In this document: positions 24,270 to 32,482 of the stretch, one piece after another | Layout: each line of letters opens with the position of its first letter | How positions within the stretch are numbered: the stretch's first letter is position 1 | DNA from: Mangrovimicrobium sp048323675 | Lineage (GTDB): Bacteria > Pseudomonadota > Gammaproteobacteria > Pseudomonadales > Halieaceae | Reading direction: 5' to 3' | Assembly (NCBI RefSeq): GCF_048323675.1 | Contig: NZ_JBLWFK010000002.1 | Coordinates: forward strand, 930,001-994,000 | Length of the DNA: 64,000 nt | The notes under the pieces: generated by a model | Databases searched by the model: none | Seen by the model: the letters and a program-made list of their open reading frames with translations, nothing else | Told to the model about the DNA's origin: nothing | Program-made: the position numbers and the translations under genes

Positions 24270-26549
24270 ATGACGCCACAAAAGTCTGAATTTCCTGCCT
24301 CAACCAAGATAACCTTCTTGCTTTTTCTATTGCTGGCGACCATCGCAGCCAATGCGGCCACAGCCGCTTCGACGGCGCAAGAGCAGCCGCAGGCCCGCCC
24401 CAACGTACTGTTGTGGATGCTCGACGACGTAGGCTACGCCCAGCTTTCCAGCTATGGCGGCCTGGTGGCGACACCCAATATCGACAGGATTGCACAGCGG
24501 GGCCTTCGCTATACCAATTACCACACGGCGCCGATTTGCTCGGCAAGCCGGGCGGCTATCCTGAGCGGGCGAAACCCGCACACCGTGCATATCGGCGGCC
24601 ACGCCGTGGCGCCTCGCCCCTACCCCGGGTACGACGGCCAGATCCCGCGTTCCGCGGGCAGTATCGCCGCCAACCTGAGGCTGGCTGGCTACCGCACATA
24701 CGCACTGGGCAAGTGGGACCACATACCCACGGGCGAGGCCACCCCCGCCGGCCCGTTCTATCACTGGCCCACCGGCCAGGGTTTTGACCGCTTCTACGGT
24801 TTTCTTGCCGCCGACGCCGACAACTGGAACCCGACACTGATTCGGGGGGTCGAGGCGATCGACGCTCCGACGGGCACCTACCACCTCGACAACCTGCTGG
24901 CGGACCAGGCTATCGCGATGATCGACAGCCGTGACTCCAGCAGCCAGCGCGCACCGTTCTTCATGTACTGGGCGACCGGCACCGCGCATGCGCCCCACCA
25001 CGCTCCGCAGTCATGGATAGACCGCTACCACGGCAAGTTCGACATGGGCTGGGACAAGGCCAGGGCAGCCATCCTCGAAAAGCAGATAAAAAACGGCGAT
25101 TTTCCCCCGGGCACCGAGTTGGCCCCACGGCCCGAAGGTATGCCGGCCTGGGATAGCCTGGACGCGGACGCGAAAAAAATCTACGCGCGGCAGATGGAAG
25201 TCTTTGCGGCCGCCCTCTCCCACGCCGACGAACAGTTCGGGCGTATCGTCGACGCACTCGAGGCCAGGGGCGAGCTCGACAACACGATGATCATCATCAC
25301 CTCCGACAATGGTGCCAGCGCGGAGGGCATTTACCACGGCCTGTACAACGAAGCCCTTCTGGGTTCCGCCCGGCAGGCGAGCGTAGCGGAGAACATGCGT
25401 TACTACGACCGCTGGGGCGGGCCTGAAACCTACCCGCACTACAGCTTTGGCTGGGCGGTGGCAGGCAACACGCCGTTCCGTTACTACAAGCAGACAGCCC
25501 ACGAGGGCGGAATTCACGTACCGCTGGTCGTGTCCTGGCCCGGGGGCATCGCCAAAGCCGGCGAATCGCGCAACGAGTTCGTCTACGTTGCCGACATCGC
25601 GCCCACGATCCTCCAGGCAACGGGGGTCGAGCTCGCCGCAACGGTCAACAACGTCAAACAACAACCCATGGACGGCCGCAGTTTCGCCGACACCTTCGCC
25701 GACACCTTCGCCGACAGGAGTGCGCACCACAAACGCTCGCAATATTTCGAGATGTACGGCAACAAGGGCCTGTGGTCCGACGTCTGGTCCATCGTGACCA
25801 CACACCGGACGAAAACCTGGGACACCATGGACAGCTCGCCGGTGGACGAGCCCTGGGAGCTCTATGACCTCGACAATGATCCGGGGCAGGTGCACGACCT
25901 TGCGGGCCGGTTTCCGGACAAGGTGGCGGAACTGGGCGGGATATTCGAAGACCAGGCCAGGCGCTATCACGTCAACCCGATTGGCAATCTGAGCGACGGG
26001 GCGGCCGAGTCGATGCGCAGGGCCCGGGAGGCCTTCCAGCGAAGAGGCGGCAGGTGGCAATTCAGCGGGCCCGTCGGCAATATTCCGCCCCAGGTCGGGC
26101 CGCCCGTCGCCGCCCTCGGCTACACAATGACCGCGGAGCTGACACTGCCGGACGACGGGGCCTCCGGCCCGGTCTTCGCGGTCGGCGGACAGCTCGGCGG
26201 GGTCGGGCTCTATCTCGACGAGGGAAAACCCACGGTGATCGTGAACTCGCTGGGCGGCGACTCGAAACACCTGGCGTCAGCCACGCGGCTGCCAGCCGGA
26301 AACGTATCGCTGGAACTGGTCTTTACCAATGTGCAGGGTTCAGCGGACCACGACGTCAGTATCCGGGCAGGTGGCAAGGTCCTTTCCGAAGGGCGCATCC
26401 AGCAGCAGATGCCGGTCACCTTCGGCCTGTCGGAAACCTTCGAGGTGGGTGTCGATCACGGCTCGCCACTGCTGAAGGGCGCCCAGCCGGGCAAACCGTT
26501 CGCCGGATCGATACACCAGGTAGTTTTTGATTTTTCCTCGGCTCGATAG
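24270..26549 (+). CDS. Exported arylsulfatase-family sulfatase with C-terminal beta domain
   Basis: A 759-residue sulfatase. Residues about 10-36 are a signal peptide. The metal-site DD is in WMLDDVGYAQ and the formylglycine motif is CSASRAAILSGR with Cys90; the position normally proline is alanine, which known maturation enzymes still accept. GKWDH, and TSDNGAS carry further active-site residues. The catalytic part resembles type I arylsulfatases; about residues 600-759 form a beta-rich jelly-roll or LamG-like end. It is exported, so it would desulfate a substrate in the periplasm before uptake. It follows receptor A by 172 bases. No maturation enzyme gene is in the window. Confidence 0.88.
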   Translation: MTPQKSEFPASTKITFLLFLLLATIAANAATAASTAQEQPQARPNVLLWMLDDVGYAQLSSYGGLVATPNIDRIAQRGLRYTNYHTAPICSASRAAILSGRNPHTVHIGGHAVAPRPYPGYDGQIPRSAGSIAANLRLAGYRTYALGKWDHIPTGEATPAGPFYHWPTGQGFDRFYGFLAADADNWNPTLIRGVEAIDAPTGTYHLDNLLADQAIAMIDSRDSSSQRAPFFMYWATGTAHAPHHAPQSWIDRYHGKFDMGWDKARAAILEKQIKNGDFPPGTELAPRPEGMPAWDSLDADAKKIYARQMEVFAAALSHADEQFGRIVDALEARGELDNTMIIITSDNGASAEGIYHGLYNEALLGSARQASVAENMRYYDRWGGPETYPHYSFGWAVAGNTPFRYYKQTAHEGGIHVPLVVSWPGGIAKAGESRNEFVYVADIAPTILQATGVELAATVNNVKQQPMDGRSFADTFADTFADRSAHHKRSQYFEMYGNKGLWSDVWSIVTTHRTKTWDTMDSSPVDEPWELYDLDNDPGQVHDLAGRFPDKVAELGGIFEDQARRYHVNPIGNLSDGAAESMRRAREAFQRRGGRWQFSGPVGNIPPQVGPPVAALGYTMTAELTLPDDGASGPVFAVGGQLGGVGLYLDEGKPTVIVNSLGGDSKHLASATRLPAGNVSLELVFTNVQGSADHDVSIRAGGKVLSEGRIQQQMPVTFGLSETFEVGVDHGSPLLKGAQPGKPFAGSIHQVVFDFSSAR
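25683..25715 (+). repeat. In-frame 12-base tandem repeat inside sulfatase gene
   Basis: The unit TTCGCCGACACC occurs almost three times in a row and encodes FADTFADTFAD within the sulfatase. The length is a multiple of three, so copy-number change keeps the frame. Probably a slippage product in a surface loop. Confidence 0.7.
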
Positions 26550-26725
26550 AACCCGTCGAACAGGACACGTATCCCGAAGCGCTTCGCCGGTGCGATGCCC
26601 CGTGTAGTGCTTGCATTTTATGTTCTATGTAATATCATATCTTACCGACGATACAAGAGCCGGTACCAGCGCGCGACGGTGGAACCGACAGCCCCGATAA
26701 CCAGACATCACGCGAGGTACACCGC

Positions 26726-28201
26726 ATGCCCGGCAAACTCAAAGAAGTCGAACAACACGATGCGCCAGCCATTGCCGCGCCTTTTTTTATCCGCGGCAAA
26801 CTGGTTGAGGGGACAGAGCATCGCCACCGGTCCCGTGACCTGAACGCCGACTTCCTCTCGCCGGCGCTGGATGCCAACGCAATTGTGACGCCGCGCTCCG
26901 AATTGCCGCCGCTGCTCGACGTGAAGGTAAGCGAGATCATCGATTTCCTGGTTGAGACCGGTAAACGCCTGACCCTGGACAGCAATCCACACCTGCGACA
27001 ATGTCTTGAATTGCTTTCCGCCACCAACCCCCTGCCCCGCCGTGTCGTCGAGAATCTTTACAACTCCGCGCCGGAAATGTTGAAGCGCGGATCGCTGGAG
27101 GGCATGATTTCCACCAACTTCGATAACCCGGCCATACTCGACGGCTGGGTTCAGGAGCGCAGCGATGGCCGCGGCAACACCGGCTCCCTGCGCGCCTACC
27201 CGCCGCGAATGATTCACATGCTCGCTGGGAATTCGCCGGCCGGATGCATCGCGTCGATCGCGCAGGGTGCGCTGGTCAAGGCGGTCAACGTATTCAAGAT
27301 GCCCTCCAGCGACCCGTTTACCACCGTCGCGGTTCTCAGGACGATGGCGGAGATAGATCCCGATCACCCGGTAGTGCGCTCCATGTCGGCAGTTTACTGG
27401 CGCGGCGGTGACCAGGCGCTGGAGCGAACGCTCTACCGTCCGCAGTATTTCGATCGCATCGTGGCCTGGGGCGGTGGCGACGCCATCAAGAATGTCATCG
27501 GCTACCTTGGCCCCGGCATCCAGCTTGTCTCCTTCGACCCCAAGACCTCGATCTCGATGATTGGCCGGGAAGGCTTCGAAACGGCCCAGAGCATCGCCGA
27601 CATGGCGGAGCGCACCGCGGCCGATACCACCGTGTTCAACCAGGATGCCTGCATCGCCAGCCGCTTTGTGTTTGTGGAGGGAGAGCGGGAAAAGATCGAG
27701 GAATACTGCGCCCGCCTCGCCGAGCGCCTTGCCGTGGACCGCGCCTTCGCATCTGCGGATGCGCCGCCGCTGCCCGCGGAGACGCGCGAAGAAGTCGAGG
27801 TGCTGAGCGCGATGGGAGAAGTGAAGGTCTGGGGGAAAGGGGATGGCAGGGGCATGGTCATCCTGTCCGACCAGCCCGTGGATTTTCATCCGACCAACAA
27901 GACGTCCAATGTCGTGATGGTCGACAAGCTCGAAGACGCCGTGCGCTACGTGAACGTGGCGACGCAAACCATAGGCGTGTGGCCGCCGGAGCGAAAAATC
28001 GATTTGCGCGACCGCCTGGCCAGTGCGGGAGGCCAGCGAATCTGTCGCCTCGGAACCGCATGGGGGCATGTTCCCGGCGGCCCGCACGATGCCATGTTTG
28101 CGTTGCAGCGATTCGTCAAATACATCGGCGAGGACGATATCGTGAATATGGAAGTCAACCCCGAGGTCGAACAGGCAGCCTCCCTCGCCGGCACCGGCTG
28201 A
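26726..28201 (+). CDS. LuxC-like acyl-CoA reductase
   Basis: A 491-residue member of the LuxC acyl-CoA reductase family, part of the aldehyde dehydrogenase superfamily. The N-terminal 60 residues are variable; then come HMLAGNSPAG (about 164-173), AWGGGDAI (247-254) and FNQDACIASR with Cys309 as the acyl-accepting thiol. The family reduces an activated acyl group to an aldehyde with NADPH. GAGG precedes the ATG. The next gene encodes a LuxE-like activating enzyme, the natural partner in the luminescence fatty-acid reductase. No luxAB or luxD is present, so the pair probably serves catabolism of a carboxylic acid or the reverse oxidation of an aldehyde. Confidence 0.87.
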   Translation: MPGKLKEVEQHDAPAIAAPFFIRGKLVEGTEHRHRSRDLNADFLSPALDANAIVTPRSELPPLLDVKVSEIIDFLVETGKRLTLDSNPHLRQCLELLSATNPLPRRVVENLYNSAPEMLKRGSLEGMISTNFDNPAILDGWVQERSDGRGNTGSLRAYPPRMIHMLAGNSPAGCIASIAQGALVKAVNVFKMPSSDPFTTVAVLRTMAEIDPDHPVVRSMSAVYWRGGDQALERTLYRPQYFDRIVAWGGGDAIKNVIGYLGPGIQLVSFDPKTSISMIGREGFETAQSIADMAERTAADTTVFNQDACIASRFVFVEGEREKIEEYCARLAERLAVDRAFASADAPPLPAETREEVEVLSAMGEVKVWGKGDGRGMVILSDQPVDFHPTNKTSNVVMVDKLEDAVRYVNVATQTIGVWPPERKIDLRDRLASAGGQRICRLGTAWGHVPGGPHDAMFALQRFVKYIGEDDIVNMEVNPEVEQAASLAGTG

Positions 28202-28308
28202 GCAAGGAACGGCGCCGGTCGGCGCTTTGACGGCGTTTGCTTTTTGTATCGGGGGCCCCGCGCACTCCCGTCCCCCGAACGATACCAGACAGAAAAAGGA
28301 ACAGGTAA

Positions 28309-29664
28309 ATGGGTGAGATAACAGACATATTGCTCGGCTATGCAAACATTGATTCCGGCCTCGATATACCTTACGAGGAGGTTCGTGAACTGCAGCTTGC
28401 AGCGATTAACGAACGCTTCCAGGAGGAGGTCGACAATATCAAGCTGGTGTCCATGCGCGCCGCTGACGCCAACATATCCGAAATACGCAGCCTGGAGGAT
28501 ATCGTCCCCATGCTGCTGCCGCACACGGCCTACAAGAGCTATCCGGAAAGTTACCTGTCCGGTGGGAAATGGGACAAGCTGACTCGTTGGCTCAATACGG
28601 TCTCGGCCCGCCCTACCGACGGCATCAGCCTGGAAGGTATCGAGGACATCGACGACTGGGTGGAGCGGCTGATGGAGGGTGGACACTATGTCTCCTGCTC
28701 CAGCGGCACCACCGGCAAATCGGCGATGCTGGACGCCTCGGAAAAGGACATGGAGTTCGGCAAACAGAATATCGTTCGCGCCTACTGCTGGGGTGCAGGC
28801 GTGGAAGCCGCACCCGAGTACCACGTATTCGGGCTCGCACCGGTGGCCCAGGTGCCGAAAAACACCGCCCTGGGCGATGCCTTGAAGAAAACCTTCAGCG
28901 CACCTGGCGTAGAGCCCTTCCAGTATCCCGTGCCGCCTATCACGGTCGGCTCCATGACCAGGATGATCACTCTGCGCAAGGCCATGGCGGACGGTACTGC
29001 GCTGCCGGGAGACTTTGCGGAGTTCGAGGCGACCTCGGCGGCGCGGCAAAAAACGGTAGAAGAAGCGGTCGGTCTCAGTGCAGACGCGCTCATCGAGGCG
29101 CGCCATGAGAAAATATTCCTCATGGGCATGTGGACCAGTTTCCACGCCATCGCTACTGAAGTCCGCAATCGCGGCTACAGCGCGAAAGACTTCCACCCGG
29201 GCAACCTGATCTACGTCGGTGGCGGTCTCAAGGGGGCGCAGCTTCCTCCCGACTACCGGGAGTTTTTCTACGACACCTTCAATATCAAACCCGAGCGGAA
29301 TTTCATGATGTATTCCATGCAGGAGATCAATACCTCGATGCCCCGCTGCCAGGAAGGTGGCCGCTACCACATTCCGCCGTGGCTGGTCTGCCTGCCGCTC
29401 AACAAGGAGGGTGACGAGTTGCTGCCGATTCACGCGGGCCAAGAGGTCGAGGGGCGCGCTGCGTTCTTCGATCTGTCGCTCGACGGCCGCTGGGGTGGTA
29501 TCATTTCAGGCGACAAGATCGAGGTCGATTTCAGCCCTTGCCAATGCGGCGCCAGGTCTCCGTCCATTCGGGATAACGTCGTCCGCTACTCGGACCTGCA
29601 GGAGGGCGACGACAAGATCGGCTGCGCCGGCACCGTGGACGCCTACGTCAGGGGACTCTCGTAA
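28309..29664 (+). CDS. LuxE-like acyl-protein synthetase (ANL superfamily)
   Basis: A 451-residue adenylate-forming enzyme of the LuxE/phenylacetate-CoA ligase-like branch. The phosphate loop SCSSGTTGKSAM (129-140) and the MGMWTSFHAIA, then MYSMQEINTSMP motifs fit ATP-dependent acyl activation; FSPCQCGARSPSI near the C-terminus resembles the cysteine-glycine segment of the phenylacetate-CoA ligase group. LuxE transfers the activated acyl group to LuxC. The upstream LuxC-like gene is 107 bases away on the same strand, with an AGG-rich ribosome-binding site before the ATG. The acyl substrate is unknown; the island suggests a terpenoid or aromatic acid. Confidence 0.83.
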   Translation: MGEITDILLGYANIDSGLDIPYEEVRELQLAAINERFQEEVDNIKLVSMRAADANISEIRSLEDIVPMLLPHTAYKSYPESYLSGGKWDKLTRWLNTVSARPTDGISLEGIEDIDDWVERLMEGGHYVSCSSGTTGKSAMLDASEKDMEFGKQNIVRAYCWGAGVEAAPEYHVFGLAPVAQVPKNTALGDALKKTFSAPGVEPFQYPVPPITVGSMTRMITLRKAMADGTALPGDFAEFEATSAARQKTVEEAVGLSADALIEARHEKIFLMGMWTSFHAIATEVRNRGYSAKDFHPGNLIYVGGGLKGAQLPPDYREFFYDTFNIKPERNFMMYSMQEINTSMPRCQEGGRYHIPPWLVCLPLNKEGDELLPIHAGQEVEGRAAFFDLSLDGRWGGIISGDKIEVDFSPCQCGARSPSIRDNVVRYSDLQEGDDKIGCAGTVDAYVRGLS

Positions 29665-29784
29665 CAATATTTCCGGCTTTCTTTGCGTGCGGGCCCGGCA
29701 AATTCTACCGGGCCGGTTAGCGGCCCCGTTTACAACTGCGGTTCCTTGGCCGCAGGGGCATTGGGTAACAGGGGAAAAGAATCC

Positions 29785-30375
29785 TTGGCCAGACCGCGCA
29801 CAACCAAACCGTCCAAACCCGACGACGCGCGAGTGCACCGTTCGATCCAGGCACTGCGCGAAGCGTTCCTTGAACTGATTGAACAGAAAGCCCTGGCGGA
29901 CATTTCCATCCGGGAGATAACCGACACCGCCGGCGTCAGTTACCCGACTTTCTTCAGGCGCTTTTCCGGCAAGGAAGAGTTACTTGAAGATATTGCTACC
30001 AGCGAAGTCCGGCATCTGCTGTCGTTGGGTAGAAATTCCATTGCAGGCCGAAAACGTGCTGGCTCGGGGGAACACCTGTGCAACTACGTTCAGGAACACC
30101 GCAAACTCTGGACGACACTGCTGACCGGCGGGGCGGCTTCGGCCATGCGCGAAGAATTCATTCGGGTCGCAGGGGAGATGAGCCAGGCGGGACCACGCGC
30201 CAACCCCTGGTTACCGCTCGACCTGGCCGTCCCTTTCACAGCCAGCTGCATTTTTGAAATTCTCACCTGGTGGATGCGCCAGCCAGAGGATTACCCGCTC
30301 GAGAACGTCATCAAATTGCTGGATGCACTGGTGATAGACACTCTGGTCCGCCCGCGCGGGATTTCCCTGGATTAG
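29785..30375 (+). CDS. TetR-family regulator, paralogue of 43944
   Basis: A regulator of about 196 residues. The N-terminal helix-turn-helix reads ISIREITDTAGVSYPTFFRR followed by FSGKEELLEDIA, as in TetR proteins. It aligns over its length with the TetR at 43944, including HRKLWTTLLTGGAAS versus NRALWSALLNGGAAG and LTWWMRQP versus LSWWLAQP. No ATG fits; the TTG at 29785 with AGGGGA about ten bases upstream is the best start, and a TTG at 29683 is possible. It lies inside the LuxC-LuxE-ligase run and probably controls it. Confidence 0.75.
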   Translation: MARPRTTKPSKPDDARVHRSIQALREAFLELIEQKALADISIREITDTAGVSYPTFFRRFSGKEELLEDIATSEVRHLLSLGRNSIAGRKRAGSGEHLCNYVQEHRKLWTTLLTGGAASAMREEFIRVAGEMSQAGPRANPWLPLDLAVPFTASCIFEILTWWMRQPEDYPLENVIKLLDALVIDTLVRPRGISLD

Positions 30376-30742
30376 GCCCGGGCTGAGAGTAAACCTTTTC
30401 CTACCCGTCGGCATGAAATCTCCGCCGCCCGCGCTTCAGGGCCGCAGGTAAACCGCTCGCGGCGATTCACGAAATGCAACAGACACAGCGCGCGGAAGGT
30501 GCCGGGTATTTTTCCCCGGCGCTTGTTTCCCCGAGGTGGATAACCGCTATACTCTGGACCAGAACCTGCGCTTGCAGCTGTGATTTTGGAGTTGGGCTCA
30601 CCCGGAGTCCGATGTCGCCAATGCTGCAGCAATGGCCCCGCCCTGAGGCTGGCCGTGGCGCGGAGGTTGTCAGGTAACACAACATTCGATGGGCCGGCCG
30701 CGCCGGTCAAAACAGGATTTTCCTATTTTGAAATCCTCAAGC
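30376..30742. other. Intergenic gap between tetR and CoA ligase
   Basis: This 367-base gap has no supported gene. A possible promoter lies at TTGTTT (about 30523) with TATACT at 30548-30553, but the 19-base spacing is poor. GCCGGG (30501-30506) and CCCGGC (30515-30520) can form a small hairpin without a T run. The ligase frame is open from an ATG at 30689, so the last 54 bases could be coding. Confidence 0.4.
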
Positions 30743-32410
30743 ATGACCGGGCTGTCAGAATTTTCCGGCCAGCCACTGGAAACCGAAGCCGGGATCGGCA
30801 GCCTGACACTGCCCGGATTCCTGTACCAGCTGGCGGATACCTACGGTAGCAACGAGGCGCTCAGGTGGCGCAAACCCGACGGTTGTGTGCACAGCTGGAG
30901 TTTTGCGGCAATGCTCGCGGAATGTACCCGTGTAGCCAGCTCGCTACTGGCGCAGGGAGTAGGCAAGGATGCCCGCGTCGGCGTATTGATCAGCAACCGT
31001 CCCGAATGGATCTTCAGCGCATTTGGCGCATCCATGGCCGGGGCGGTCGTTGTCGCCATGAATACGTTCTCTACGCGGCAGGAATTGCGCTACCAGCTCG
31101 AGATAGCGGACGTGGACACCCTGATCATCGAGGCTGCCGTCGCTTCCAGAAACTTTGTTGAGGATATGCTCGCACTGTGCCCGGGGCTGGCGGCAGCCGC
31201 GCCTGGCAAGCTGTACTGCGAGGAACTGCCCTTCCTGCGCAAGGTGGTCTGCGTGGACGGGCGGCCGGTTGCCGATGGTATCCAGGGTTGGCAGGCTTTC
31301 CTTGCAGCTGGAAGGGCAATCCCGGATGCGATCACCAGGGCTACCGCCGCATCCGCCTGCATGGCGGACCCTGGCCTGATTTTCTTCTCCTCCGGTTCGA
31401 CAGCGTTACCCAAGGCCATCCAGCAGACCCACCGCGCCGCCATGCTGCAGTGCTGGCGTCTTGGCAAGTGGTACGAATTTGACGGAGCTATCAGGACCTG
31501 GAGCGCCAACGGATTTTTCTTTTCCGGCAACTTCGCAATCACTTTCGGCAGCCTGAGTGCCGGCAACTGTATCGTATTGCAGCGCTATTTCGACCCGGAT
31601 GAGGCGCTGGAGCTGTTTCAGAGCGAACAGGTTGCATGCGCCATCGGCTGGCCCCACCAGGAAGCGCGGCTGCGAGAGTGCGCGGGCTGGGAGCAGGCTG
31701 ACCTTTCCGCGCTTCGTTACGTGGATTGTGAAGGGGCACTGGCGACTCACCCCACGATAAATACCGGTTGGCGCTACCCCTGGGGGTATGGCTGCACCGA
31801 GACATTCACAGTGGTGACCGGCATGGCCGGGAGTGAAATCGATGGCAGGACCTACGGTCCCGTACTGCCCGGGAACACGATCCGCATTGTCGACCCGGAG
31901 ACCAACGAGATTCTACCGCTGGGTGAAACCGGGGAAATCGCGGTCAAGGGCCCGACGCTGACTCCAGGCTACCTGAAAATTCCCCCCGAGCAGTTATTCG
32001 ACAACGAGGGCTTTTACCACACTGCGGACGCCGGCTATTTCACGGCCGATGGCCGCCTGTGCTGGGAGGGCCGGATGGGCGATATTATCAAAACCGGCGG
32101 GGCCAACGTCTCTCCCACCGAGATCGACGCGGCGTTGTCGGGTCACCCCGCCATCATGCAGGTTGCCACCGTTGGTGTACCCCACGAATCCCTGGGTGAA
32201 ATCGTGGCTTCCTGTGTCGTCCTTCGTGACGGCCACACACTGGACGGTGAGCGCCTGAAAAAGTACGCGAAAACCTTGCTGGCGAGCTACAAAGTCCCGC
32301 GACAGGTCCTGTTCTTCAGCGACGGGGAATTGCCCATGACAGGCAGCAACAAGGTCCGCCGCCGGGCTCTGCAAAAGCTGGTGGCGGAGCGCCTGAACCG
32401 CGCCACATGA
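30743..32410 (+). CDS. AMP-dependent acyl-CoA synthetase/ligase
   Basis: About 555 residues of the ANL acyl-CoA synthetase family. The phosphate loop is FFSSGSTALPKA (about 214-225, a variant of the usual TSGTTGxPKG), the A5 motif YGCTETF, the A8 segment GRMGDIIKTGGANVSP and the A10 lysine in GSNKVRRRAL. It makes an acyl-CoA from a free acid, ATP and CoA. The start is uncertain: ATG at 30689, TTG at 30727 or ATG at 30743; homology begins only about 22 residues after the last. It is followed after about 70 bases by the OYE-type gene. It may activate the acid that feeds ring or chain degradation. Confidence 0.85.
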   Translation: MTGLSEFSGQPLETEAGIGSLTLPGFLYQLADTYGSNEALRWRKPDGCVHSWSFAAMLAECTRVASSLLAQGVGKDARVGVLISNRPEWIFSAFGASMAGAVVVAMNTFSTRQELRYQLEIADVDTLIIEAAVASRNFVEDMLALCPGLAAAAPGKLYCEELPFLRKVVCVDGRPVADGIQGWQAFLAAGRAIPDAITRATAASACMADPGLIFFSSGSTALPKAIQQTHRAAMLQCWRLGKWYEFDGAIRTWSANGFFFSGNFAITFGSLSAGNCIVLQRYFDPDEALELFQSEQVACAIGWPHQEARLRECAGWEQADLSALRYVDCEGALATHPTINTGWRYPWGYGCTETFTVVTGMAGSEIDGRTYGPVLPGNTIRIVDPETNEILPLGETGEIAVKGPTLTPGYLKIPPEQLFDNEGFYHTADAGYFTADGRLCWEGRMGDIIKTGGANVSPTEIDAALSGHPAIMQVATVGVPHESLGEIVASCVVLRDGHTLDGERLKKYAKTLLASYKVPRQVLFFSDGELPMTGSNKVRRRALQKLVAERLNRAT

Positions 32411-32482
32411 CGGACATCGGCAGCATGCGAATTCAGGCTGACATCAATCGGTCGACACGCTGTAGCAAGAGACTAGAGGGCC

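Noticed and set aside
26611..26640. AT-rich stretch TGCATTTTATGTTCTATG before the LuxC-like gene as another TetR or GntR site
   Set aside because: It shares TGCATTTTA and CATAGA words with other sites but has no clear dyad at the right spacing; kept only as a weak possibility.
26708..28345. A long open frame (about 545 codons) antisense to the LuxC-like gene
   Set aside because: The sense frame has full LuxC family motifs; the antisense frame is a by-product of GC-rich codon use and has no recognisable domain.
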